NCBI GenBank assembly: GCA_050010595.1 | Contig: JBEKKS010000003.1 | Location: 124,001 to 188,000, forward strand | Length of the DNA: 64,000 nucleotides | Direction: 5' to 3' | From: Palsa-513 sp050010595 | GTDB taxonomy: Bacteria; Actinomycetota; Thermoleophilia; Solirubrobacterales; Solirubrobacteraceae | In this document: positions 16,005-23,741 of the stretch, in pieces | Layout: the number at the start of each line of letters is the position of its first letter | Numbering within the stretch: position 1 is the first letter of the stretch | Translations under genes and position numbers: made by a program | Notes under the pieces: generated by a model | Databases searched by the model: none | What the model was told of the DNA's origin: nothing | Seen by the model: only the letters and a program-made list of their open reading frames with translations

Positions 16005-17000
16005 CTATCCGAGGAGATTCAGGGCCTCGACCGCGGCCCGTTCCTCGAGCAGCTCGCTGACCGATGCATCGATCCGCGAGCGCGAGAAGTCATCGATCTC
16101 GAGCCCTTCGACGATCGAGTAGGTACCCGCGGCGCAGGTCACCGGGAAGCCGCTCAGGATGCCCTCCGCGACGCCGTACGCACCGTCCGATGGCACCGCC
16201 ATCGAGACCCAGTCGCCAGACGGCGTGCCACGCAGCCAGTCGTGCAGATGGTCGATCGCCGCGCTCGCCGCCGACGCGGCGCTCGAAGCGCCGCGCGCCT
16301 CGATGATCGCGGCGCCCCGCTTCTGCACCGTCGGAATGAACTCACTCTCGACCCAGGCCTGATCGCCGACCACATCGGCCGCTGGGCGCCCCGCGATCTT
16401 GGCATGCGTTATGTCCGGGTACTGCGTCGCGGAGTGGTTCCCCCACACCGCCATGTTCGTCACATCGCCGACGCCGGCCTCCGCCTTTGCGGCGAGCTGC
16501 GCCTTTGCGCGGTTGTGGTCGAGGCGCATCATCGCGCTGAAGCGTTCGCGCGGAACATCCTGTGCGTGTGACATCGCGATCAGTGCGTTCGTGTTCGCCG
16601 GGTTGCCGACGACGAGCACGTGAACGTCGTCGGCCGCGTGGGCATTGATCGCCTGCCCCTGGGGCTTGAAGATCCCGCCGTTCGCCTCGAGCAAGTCGCT
16701 GCGCTCCATGCCCGGCCCGCGCGGGCGGGCGCCGACCAGGAGAGCGACGTTGACGCCGTCGAAGGCGACGTTCGGGTCGTCGGAGATGTCGATACTTGCA
16801 AGCAGCGGGAACGCACAGTCGTCGAGCTCCATCGCAGTCCCCTCGGCCGCCTTCAGCGCGGGCGTGATCTCGAGCAGGCGCAGTGCCACAGGCGTGTCCT
16901 CGCCAAGCATCGCGCCGCTGGCGATCCGGAACAGGATCGAGTATCCAATCTGGCCGGCGGCACCGGTGACTGCCACCTTCACTGGCTTCTTACTCATCAC
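16005..17000 (-). CDS. mdh: Malate dehydrogenase
   Basis: Oxidises malate to oxaloacetate with NAD in the TCA cycle. 331 aa of the cytosolic/Thermus-type MDH subgroup: VAVTGAAGQIGYSILFRIA (Rossmann loop), LLVGARPRGPGMERSDLLE (substrate Arg loop), VLVVGNPANTNALIAM, RLDHNRAKAQLA, and the catalytic His in VWGNHSATQYPD. ATG overlaps the icd stop by 4 bp, so the two TCA enzymes are coupled. Confidence 0.96.
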   Translation of the reverse strand: MMSKKPVKVAVTGAAGQIGYSILFRIASGAMLGEDTPVALRLLEITPALKAAEGTAMELDDCAFPLLASIDISDDPNVAFDGVNVALLVGARPRGPGMERSDLLEANGGIFKPQGQAINAHAADDVHVLVVGNPANTNALIAMSHAQDVPRERFSAMMRLDHNRAKAQLAAKAEAGVGDVTNMAVWGNHSATQYPDITHAKIAGRPAADVVGDQAWVESEFIPTVQKRGAAIIEARGASSAASAASAAIDHLHDWLRGTPSGDWVSMAVPSDGAYGVAEGILSGFPVTCAAGTYSIVEGLEIDDFSRSRIDASVSELLEERAAVEALNLLG

Positions 17001-18100
17001 GCATTCAGCTCCTCAATGACCGCGTCGGCGAACTGCGAAGTGCCGACGGCAGTCGGGTCGTTACGGTCTTGCTTAAGGTCAAAGGTGACCCGCTCCCCTT
17101 TTCGGATCACTTCGGCGATCGCATGCTCGAGACGGTCCGCAGCAGTGGGCTCGCCGAGATAGCGCAGCATGTATACACCCGAGAGCATCAGCGCTGTCGG
17201 GTTCACCTTGTTGAGGCCGGCGTATTTCGGAGCCGATCCGTGCGTCGCCTCGAAGACCGCGGCCTCAGACCCGATGTTGGCCCCCCCGGCGAAGCCGAGT
17301 CCACCGATCATCCCGGCCGCAAGGTCGGAGACGATGTCCCCGTAGAGATTCGGCAGCACGAGCACGTCGTAATCCTCGGGCCACTGCATCAACTGATTCG
17401 CGAGGTTGTCGACAATGATGTCGTCGAACTCGATCGTCGGATGGCGCGCCGCGACGCCACGCGCCACCTCCAGGAACAACCCGTCGGTGAACTTCATGAT
17501 GTTCGCCTTGTGGACCGCAGTGACCTTGTGGCGACCGTTGCGCTGCGCGTAGGCAAACGCGGCCTCGACGATTCGCTCACTGCCAAAGCGCGAGATCGGC
17601 TTGACCCCGATCCCGCTGTCGGGCCGGACACTCGCGCCGAGCTCGCCAAGCAGCTCGATCACCCGCGCCGCATCGAGGCTGCCCGCCTCGTACTCGATCC
17701 CCAAGTACACGTCCTCGGTGTTCTCGCGCACGATCACGAGGTCGAGGCCCGGAAAGCGCGTCCGCACTCCCTCGTATGACTTGCACGGCCGCAGGCACAT
17801 GTAGAGGTCAAGCTCCCGGCGCAGCGCCACATTGACCGAGCGGAAGCCCGATCCCACCGGCGTCGTCGTTGGCCCCTTGATCCCTACGCGCGTCCGCGCC
17901 AAAGACTCGAGCGTTGCGGCCGGAAACGGCTCACCAGTGCGCTTGAACTCGTCGATCCCCGCCTGCTGGACGTCCCAGTCGAACTGCACACCGGTGGCCT
18001 CGAGCGCGCGCCGGGTCGCCTCCGCAAGCTCGGGACCGGTTCCGTCTCCGGGGATCAACGTCACTGCATGCGCCAAGCCACCGCCGTCCTTCCTGGTCAA
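16997..18100 (-). CDS. icd: Isocitrate dehydrogenase, homodimeric NAD-type (isopropylmalate/isocitrate family)
   Basis: Decarboxylating oxidation of isocitrate to 2-oxoglutarate. 367 aa. TLIPGDGTGPELAEATRRAL opens the fold; substrate residues are in GFRSVNVALRRELDLYMCLR; VIVRENTEDVYLGIEYEAG follows; IIVDNLANQLMQWPEDYDVL and LPNLYGDIVSDLAAGMIGGLGF carry the metal Asp residues; and EATHGSAPKYAGLNKVNP starts the cofactor pocket. The length and short N-terminus resemble NAD-linked enzymes. Start TTG at 18100; a TTG at 18076 is an alternative. A second, unrelated-fold enzyme lies at 23742-25955. Confidence 0.88.
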   Translation of the reverse strand: MTRKDGGGLAHAVTLIPGDGTGPELAEATRRALEATGVQFDWDVQQAGIDEFKRTGEPFPAATLESLARTRVGIKGPTTTPVGSGFRSVNVALRRELDLYMCLRPCKSYEGVRTRFPGLDLVIVRENTEDVYLGIEYEAGSLDAARVIELLGELGASVRPDSGIGVKPISRFGSERIVEAAFAYAQRNGRHKVTAVHKANIMKFTDGLFLEVARGVAARHPTIEFDDIIVDNLANQLMQWPEDYDVLVLPNLYGDIVSDLAAGMIGGLGFAGGANIGSEAAVFEATHGSAPKYAGLNKVNPTALMLSGVYMLRYLGEPTAADRLEHAIAEVIRKGERVTFDLKQDRNDPTAVGTSQFADAVIEELNA

Positions 18101-18185
18101 AAGTCGAAGGCGCGCGATGCTATCGCGCGTGCGGGCTGGGGATCGCGCCTACGCTCGAGCGCCACCCCGCCCTACCATTGACGTC

Positions 18186-19337
18186 GTGCCCCGCAGCAAC
18201 GTCCAGCTCGCGCGCGTCTTCGGGATCCGGATCGGAGTCGAATGGAGCTGGTTCGTCGTCCTGTTCGTGGTGATCTACCTGCTGCGAGGCTACTTCGGGC
18301 AGGTGCTTCCGAACGGCTCGCAGGCGTTCGCGGTCGCAGTCATCAGCACGCTCGCATTCTTCGCCTCGCTCGTCGCCCACGAGCTCGGGCATGCGCTCGT
18401 CGCGCGGCGCCTCGGCCTCAAGATCGACGGCATCGACCTCTGGCTGTTCGGTGGGTTCACGAGAACGCGCGGCGAGATCACGACCCCTGGCGCGGAGCTC
18501 CAGCTGGCGGCTGCCGGCCCGGCCGTGACGGCTCTGGTGACCCTAGTCTGCGTGGGCGCCGGGCTCGCCTTCGGAAGCCTGAAGCACCTCGTCGACGTGG
18601 CGCTCTTCGAATCGGGCGTCCGCGTGAGCGCACCGCTCGCGCTTTTCTCATGGCTCGCGCTGATCAACCTGTTCCTGCTCGTCTTCAACCTGCTGCCGGC
18701 ATTCCCGCTCGACGGAGGGCGAATCACACAGGCGATCGCATGGCAGCTCACCGGCGACCGCAACCGCGCGACGCGCGCATGCGCGCGGATCGGCCAGGCA
18801 TTCGGCTGGGCGCTGATCGCGCTCGCCGTTCTGGTCAGCGCGCGCGTCTCGCTGCTAGACGGCGTCTGGCTCGCGCTGATCGGCTTCTACCTCGAACAGA
18901 CAGCGCGGCGCGCGATCCTGCAAAGCCGGATCTCCGACCGGATTCGCGACGTGCGCGTCGCCGACATCATGGACACGCATCCGCTGACGATCCCGGGTGC
19001 CACGACGTTGCTCGACGTCGAGGAAAGCTACTTCCTGCGCCACCGCTGGCCCTGGTTCGCAGTCGTCGACGAGACCGGCCACTACGTTGGCCTGCTGCGA
19101 CGCGAGCGCGTCACGCAGGAGCTCTCAGGCGGACGCCCGGCGCTCACCGCCGCCGAGGCATCGGACGACGCGCCGCCGTGGAAGATCGATTCGTCGGCGA
19201 CGCTCGAAGCGCTCCTGCGCTCCGAGGGGCTCCGCGCGCTCGGCGCGGTGATCGCCGTCGATTCGGAAGGCGTGCTCGAGGGAGTCGTGACACTGCAGGC
19301 GATCCGAGCCGCGCTCGGCGCCCCGGCCGGCGTATAG
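18186..19337 (+). CDS. Site-2 protease family membrane metalloprotease with CBS domains
   Basis: 383 aa intramembrane zinc protease of the M50 group. Zinc ligands in SLVAHELGHALVARRLG and the third ligand region NLLPAFPLDGGRITQAIAWQ sit in a six-helix membrane core. The C-terminal about 130 residues form a CBS pair (VADIMDTHPLTIPGATTLLD, later ALGAVIAVDSEGVLEGVVT), typical of the SpoIVFB/S2P-CBS subgroup that may sense adenine nucleotides. GTG start lies 7 nt after TACCAT (18173-18178), leaderless style. The substrate is unknown; it sits upstream of sdhA by 39 bp. Confidence 0.88.
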   Translation: MPRSNVQLARVFGIRIGVEWSWFVVLFVVIYLLRGYFGQVLPNGSQAFAVAVISTLAFFASLVAHELGHALVARRLGLKIDGIDLWLFGGFTRTRGEITTPGAELQLAAAGPAVTALVTLVCVGAGLAFGSLKHLVDVALFESGVRVSAPLALFSWLALINLFLLVFNLLPAFPLDGGRITQAIAWQLTGDRNRATRACARIGQAFGWALIALAVLVSARVSLLDGVWLALIGFYLEQTARRAILQSRISDRIRDVRVADIMDTHPLTIPGATTLLDVEESYFLRHRWPWFAVVDETGHYVGLLRRERVTQELSGGRPALTAAEASDDAPPWKIDSSATLEALLRSEGLRALGAVIAVDSEGVLEGVVTLQAIRAALGAPAGV

Positions 19338-19376
19338 AGTCCGCGCTGCATCCGGTCCCTGACTGAGCGAACCAAC

Positions 19377-21068
19377 ATGCCTGAACACGACGTCCTGATC
19401 ATCGGCGCCGGCCTCGCCGGCCAGCGTGCGGCTCTCGCGGCCGCGCAAAGCGGCGTCTCCGTCGCGATCATGAGCAAGGTCCACCCGGTCCGGTCGCACT
19501 CGGTCGCAGCGGCCGGCGGCATCAACGCGGCGATCAGCGTCAGCGACGACTGGCGCTCGCACGCATACGACACCGTCAAGGGCTCGGACTTCCTCGGCGA
19601 CCAGGACGCAATCGAGGCGATGTGCCGCGAGGCACCCGGTGAAGTGATGCACCTCGAGCACATCGGCGTCACGTTTCACCGCAACGAGGCCGGCGAGCTG
19701 GACCTGCGAGCGTTCGGCGGCGCCTCGATCAACCGGACCGCCTACGTCGCCGACATCACCGGACAGGCAATCCTGCACGTGCTCTACGAGCAACTGCTCA
19801 AGCACTCAGACACGGTCTCGCGCTACGAGGAGTGGTTCACCAGCTCGCTGATCGTCGAAGACGGCAGCTGCGTCGGCGTCGTGGCGCGGAACATCCGGAC
19901 CGGCCAGATGGAGACGTTCGCGGCAAAGAGCGTGATCCTCGCCTCGGGCGGCGCCGGCCAGTGCTTCAAGCCGACGACCAACGCCTTGATCTGCACGGCC
20001 GACGGAATGGCGCAGGCTCTGCGCGCCGGGGCGCCGTTGATGGACATGGAGATGATCCAATACCACCCGACGACGCTGCTCGAGAACGGCTTCCTGATCA
20101 CCGAAGGGGCGCGCGGCGAGGGTGCACACCTGCTCAACAACAAGGGCGAGCGGTTCATGTCGGTTGCTGCACCGAACAAGATGGAGCTCGCATCGCGCGA
20201 CGTCGTCTCGCGCGCGGAGCAGACCGAGATCAACGAGGGTCGAGGCGTCGGGCCCGATGGCGCCGGAATCTACCTCGACATCACCGTCGTGCCGCGCAAG
20301 CGGACGCTCGAGGCGCTACGCGAGATCGTCAACATCGGCCGTGACTTCGCCGGGGTCGACATCACGCGCGAGCCGATCATCATCCGACCGGGACAGCACT
20401 ACATCATGGGCGGGGTTCACACCGACATCCATGGCCGCACGGTGGTCGACGGGCTCTACGCCGCCGGCGAGGTTGCCTGCGTCTCGGTACACGGCGGCAA
20501 CCGGCTTGGCGCCAATTCGCTGCTGGACACGCTGATCTTCGGCCGCCGCGCCGGCGAGCACGCAGCGGCGCGCGCACGCTCGACCGCGATGCCGCTGGTG
20601 TCCGACGCGAGCCTGCGCGAGGACAGGAAGATGATCGAGCAGATAATTGCCCGCCCGCGCAAGGGGCGGCGTATCTCCGAGCTCAAGGACGAGCTCGGAA
20701 CGACAATGAACCGCTACTGCGCAGTGTTCCGCGACGAGGCCGGCCTGCAGACCGCTTACGAGACGGTCAAGCGCCTGCAGGAGGAGGCGAAGAGCGCCTA
20801 CATCGACGATCGAGGCACCGTCTTCAACCAGGACGTGCTCGGCGCCATCGAGCTCGGCTACATGCTCGACACAGCGGAGACGATCGTGCTCAGCGCAATC
20901 GAGCGCAAGGAATCGCGCGGCGCCCAGTTCCGCACCGACTATCCCGCCCGCAACGACGCCGAATGGCTCAAACACATCAACGTCGCGCTCGGCGAGGATG
21001 GCGCACCAGAGCTCTCTTACTCGCCGGTCACGATCACGCAGTGGCAGCCCGAGGAGAGGAAGTACTAG
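19377..21068 (+). CDS. sdhA: Succinate dehydrogenase / fumarate reductase flavoprotein subunit
   Basis: Oxidises succinate with a covalently bound FAD, feeding electrons to SdhB. 563 aa. FAD loop HDVLIIGAGLAGQRAALAA, the FAD-linking His region VHPVRSHSVAAAGGIN, active-site QYHPTTLLENGFLITEGARG, catalytic Arg region ELASRDVVSRA, and GGVHTDIHGRTVVDGLYAAG then HGGNRLGANSLLD. Start ATG at 19377. Gap of 34 bp to sdhB. Confidence 0.95.
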   Translation: MPEHDVLIIGAGLAGQRAALAAAQSGVSVAIMSKVHPVRSHSVAAAGGINAAISVSDDWRSHAYDTVKGSDFLGDQDAIEAMCREAPGEVMHLEHIGVTFHRNEAGELDLRAFGGASINRTAYVADITGQAILHVLYEQLLKHSDTVSRYEEWFTSSLIVEDGSCVGVVARNIRTGQMETFAAKSVILASGGAGQCFKPTTNALICTADGMAQALRAGAPLMDMEMIQYHPTTLLENGFLITEGARGEGAHLLNNKGERFMSVAAPNKMELASRDVVSRAEQTEINEGRGVGPDGAGIYLDITVVPRKRTLEALREIVNIGRDFAGVDITREPIIIRPGQHYIMGGVHTDIHGRTVVDGLYAAGEVACVSVHGGNRLGANSLLDTLIFGRRAGEHAAARARSTAMPLVSDASLREDRKMIEQIIARPRKGRRISELKDELGTTMNRYCAVFRDEAGLQTAYETVKRLQEEAKSAYIDDRGTVFNQDVLGAIELGYMLDTAETIVLSAIERKESRGAQFRTDYPARNDAEWLKHINVALGEDGAPELSYSPVTITQWQPEERKY

Positions 21069-21102
21069 TGGAAGCCCGCTCCGACCGCCGGGAGGCACGC
21101 TG

Positions 21103-22164
21103 ATGGCGAAGTACAAGCTGCGCCTGCGCCGTTACGACCCCGAGTCGGGGGCCGCGCCGTACTGGGACGAGCACACCGTGGAGCTCGAGCCGCACCGCTC
21201 GGTGCTCGAAGCGATCCTGCAGGCAAAGGCGCAGACCGACGGGTCGATCGGCATTCGCTGCTCGTGCCGCGCTGCGATCTGCGGCTCCTGCGGCGTGCGG
21301 ATCAACGGCCAGCCAGGGCTCGCCTGCCACACCCACCTCGGCGACGCGATCGCGCGCGGGGACGGCAAGGAGATCGTCGTCGAGCCGATGGGCAACATGC
21401 CGGTGATCAAGGACCTGATCGTGGACATGGACGCCGTCCACTGGAAGAAGATCCGGTCGGTCACACCCTGGCTGCTCGGTCGCGAACCGGTGCCGGAGCG
21501 CGAGTACATCGTCGATCGCGAGTCGATGGTCGATGTGACGCAGTCGATGGCCTGCATCCAGTGCGGCGCCTGCGTCTCGGACTGCCTGGCGATGGAGGTG
21601 GACCCAGACTTCACCGGTCCAGCTGCGCTCGCGAAGAGCTACCGCTTCGTCGGCGACCCGCGCGACTCCGAGCATTACGAGCGACTGCGCTACCTCGCCG
21701 AGGACCCCCACGGCATGTACACGTGCACGCATTGCTTCAAATGCGTTGACGCGTGCCCGAAAGACGTCAACCCGATGGGCCAGATCATGCGCCTGCGGCG
21801 GATCGCCGGCTCGGACTTCGACATCGAGGACCGCAACAACGGCTACCGCCACGAGCACGCGTTCGTCAAGAACATCCGGCGCAACGGCCTCCTGCACGAA
21901 GCCGACCTGCTGCCCGACTCCTACGGCGGGAAGTTCCACCCGCGCGCCGTGCCCGAGCTGATCGCCTCGCTGCCGATCGTCATCAAGGGCGTGCTGCGCG
22001 GCAAGATCACGCCGACGAAGGCGCTGCTTCACCCGCACAAGGCATCGAAGGACGTGCGGGCGATCTTCGACCGCATCGAGGGCGAGTCGACCCGCTACGA
22101 GCTGAATCTCTACGTCTCCGGGACCGACGAGGACAACCAGCCGGCAACACAAGGAGCGAACTGA
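21103..22164 (+). CDS. sdhB: Succinate dehydrogenase / fumarate reductase iron-sulfur subunit
   Basis: Electron-transfer subunit with three Fe-S clusters. 353 aa, longer than the usual ~240. The [2Fe-2S] ferredoxin domain has CSCRAAICGSCGVRINGQ and a later Cys; the second domain has CIQCGACVSDC and CTHCFKCVDACPKDVNP. The extra C-terminal ~100 residues (after MRLRRIAGSDFDIEDRNN) match the long SdhB form that occurs with CCG-type partners rather than cytochrome b anchors. GGGAGG lies upstream of the ATG. Stop overlaps the next start by one base. Confidence 0.93.
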   Translation: MAKYKLRLRRYDPESGAAPYWDEHTVELEPHRSVLEAILQAKAQTDGSIGIRCSCRAAICGSCGVRINGQPGLACHTHLGDAIARGDGKEIVVEPMGNMPVIKDLIVDMDAVHWKKIRSVTPWLLGREPVPEREYIVDRESMVDVTQSMACIQCGACVSDCLAMEVDPDFTGPAALAKSYRFVGDPRDSEHYERLRYLAEDPHGMYTCTHCFKCVDACPKDVNPMGQIMRLRRIAGSDFDIEDRNNGYRHEHAFVKNIRRNGLLHEADLLPDSYGGKFHPRAVPELIASLPIVIKGVLRGKITPTKALLHPHKASKDVRAIFDRIEGESTRYELNLYVSGTDEDNQPATQGAN

Positions 22165-23066
22165 TGAAGGTCGCCTACTGGCCCGGCTGCGTCAGCCGTG
22201 GCTTCACGCCCGAGCTGCACGGCGCAATGGCGCAAGTCGCGCCGCTGCTCGACCTCGAGCTGATCGAGCTCGACCGCGCCAGCTGCTGCGGCGCAGGTGT
22301 GATCGCCGAGCACAACCAGGAGCTCGCGGACACGCTGAACGCCCGCACCTTCGCGCTGGCCCAGGAGACCGATGGCGAGCTGATGATGAACATCTGCTCC
22401 ACCTGTCAGGGCGCGCAGGGCGAATGCCAGCAGCGGCTCGACGCCAGCGCCGAGTATCGCGAGCATGTCAACCAGACGCTCGCCGGCAGCGGCCTGCACT
22501 ACGACAAGGGGATCGTCAACAAGAACTTCCTCTGGGTGCTAGTCGAGGAGATCGGCCTGAAAAAGCTGCGCTCGCTCGTCAAGCAACCGCTCGCAAACCT
22601 CCGAGTCGGGCCGTTCTACGGCTGCTACATCATCCGGCCGCACGAACGCGTCGGGATCGACGCCGAGCACCCGCGCGACGCCTACCTCGAGCAGGTGATC
22701 GACGCCCTCGGCGGCACGGTGATCGACTACGCCGGCTCACACAAGTGCTGTGGCTTCCCGATCATCACGATGAACAAGACCGCATCGCTGACGCAGGCGG
22801 GCCGTCACATCGGGGACGCGATCGACGCCGACGCCGACTGCCTCGTGACACCGTGCCCGCTGTGCCACCTCAACCTCGACCTGCAGCAGCCGCTCGCCGA
22901 AGGCGTCGTCGGGCGCGAGCTCGGCCTGCCGGTGCTGCACCTCCCCCAGCTGGTCGGTCTTGCGCTCGGCCTCTCGCCAAAGCAGCTGGGCATGAGTCGC
23001 CACATCGTCAAGCCGAAGTCGGTCATCGACTGGTCGCAGAGCGTCGTCGCGGCTGCCGCCGCCTGA
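22164..23066 (+). CDS. CCG-domain (HdrB/SdhE-like) subunit of succinate:quinone oxidoreductase
   Basis: 300 aa with two cysteine-rich CCG domains: AYWPGCVSRG, ASCCGAG and CSTCQGAQGEC in the first; YGCYIIRP, HKCCGFPI and TPCPLCHLNLD in the second. These domains bind noncubane [4Fe-4S] clusters in heterodisulfide reductase HdrB. In some archaea and bacteria a homologous SdhE replaces the cytochrome b anchor of complex II. AAGGAG precedes the ATG, which overlaps sdhB's end. No SdhC/D-type membrane anchor is present. The last residues (SVVAAAAA) are encoded inside a repeat unit. Confidence 0.88.
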   Translation: MKVAYWPGCVSRGFTPELHGAMAQVAPLLDLELIELDRASCCGAGVIAEHNQELADTLNARTFALAQETDGELMMNICSTCQGAQGECQQRLDASAEYREHVNQTLAGSGLHYDKGIVNKNFLWVLVEEIGLKKLRSLVKQPLANLRVGPFYGCYIIRPHERVGIDAEHPRDAYLEQVIDALGGTVIDYAGSHKCCGFPIITMNKTASLTQAGRHIGDAIDADADCLVTPCPLCHLNLDLQQPLAEGVVGRELGLPVLHLPQLVGLALGLSPKQLGMSRHIVKPKSVIDWSQSVVAAAAA

Positions 23067-23090
23067 CGGCGGCGGCCCCGCTCCTCTGGC
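23043..23090. repeat. 48-bp hairpin repeat, copy A
   Basis: Contains the inverted repeat GCCGCCG-cctga-CGGCGGC followed by a CTCCTCTGGC tail. It matches copy B at 23644-23691 with one mismatch in 48. The stop codon of the CCG-domain gene lies in the hairpin. Confidence 0.8.
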
Positions 23091-23135
23091 GTCGTCGCGG
23101 CCTCGCCGCCTGCGGCGGCGATCCGCTCCCCTGGC
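23091..23135. repeat. Degenerate tandem copy of the 48-bp repeat
   Basis: Directly follows copy A and keeps the same order: GTCGTCGCGG, a GCCGCC-tg-CGGCGG hairpin, then a CCCCTGGC tail. Shorter by 3 bp and diverged. Confidence 0.6.
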
Positions 23136-23185
23136 TTGTTGCGGTTTGTGTACGGCGGCGGGCGTTTGGTAGTTGGGCGTGCGGC

Positions 23186-23198
23186 TAGGATGGGGGGA
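23186..23198 (+). promoter_or_regulatory. -10 box of the psiE-like gene
   Basis: TAGGAT ends 6 nt before the ATG, again suggesting a leaderless mRNA. Confidence 0.4.
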
Positions 23199-23701
23199 TG
23201 GATGAGGGGCAGGAGCGCCTTGCGCGTGTCGTGCGGGGTTCGCTGGTGGGCGTTGAGGAGGCGCTGTATGTAATCGTCGGCGTGCTGCTGCTTGGAGCCG
23301 CCGTCCTGATAGTTGTGGGCGGCGTGCGCGACGTCGTCGTCTCGATTGAGGAGAACAAGGGCGCGGTCTCGATCGGCGTCACGCTGCTCGACCGCATTCT
23401 GCTGACGCTGATCGTCGCCGAGCTGCTGCACACGCTGCGTCACGTGATCATGCGCGGGGAAATCGTCGTCGAGCCGTTCCTGTTCGTCGGCCTGATTGCC
23501 GTCGTACGGCGGATCCTGATCGTCACGGCGCAACTCGAAGGGTCGAACGTGAGCACGCATCAGCTGATCGAGCTCGGGCTGCTCGGACTGCTCACCCTGG
23601 CAATCGCGATCGCGATCTATCTCGTGCGCCGCAGTGAGTCGTCGTCGTCGTCGCGGCTGCCGCCGCCTGACGGCGGCGGCCCCACTCCTCTGGCCACCTG
23701 A
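23198..23701 (+). CDS. PsiE-like (phosphate-starvation-inducible E family) membrane protein
   Basis: 167 aa with four membrane helices: EEALYVIVGVLLLGAAVLIV, the LLDRILLTLIVAELLHTLRH helix, EPFLFVGLIAVVRRILIV and LIELGLLGLLTLAIAIAIYL. The LLHTLRHVI and VRRILI motifs are typical of the PsiE/DUF2318-like family; function is unknown. The C-terminal ~20 residues (SSSSSRLPPPDGGGPTPLAT) are encoded by the 48-bp repeat and look appended to an ancestral protein that ended near LVRRSE. Start by leaderless spacing. Confidence 0.75.
   Translation: MDEGQERLARVVRGSLVGVEEALYVIVGVLLLGAAVLIVVGGVRDVVVSIEENKGAVSIGVTLLDRILLTLIVAELLHTLRHVIMRGEIVVEPFLFVGLIAVVRRILIVTAQLEGSNVSTHQLIELGLLGLLTLAIAIAIYLVRRSESSSSSRLPPPDGGGPTPLAT
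23644..23691. repeat. 48-bp hairpin repeat, copy B
   Basis: Same sequence and orientation as copy A, 601 bp away, with a single G/A difference. Here it is read in another frame and forms the 3' end of the psiE-like coding region. Confidence 0.8.
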
Positions 23702-23741
23702 CGCTTGGGGACGGGCGCAGGCTGGGTGGCTGGCTAGCGGC

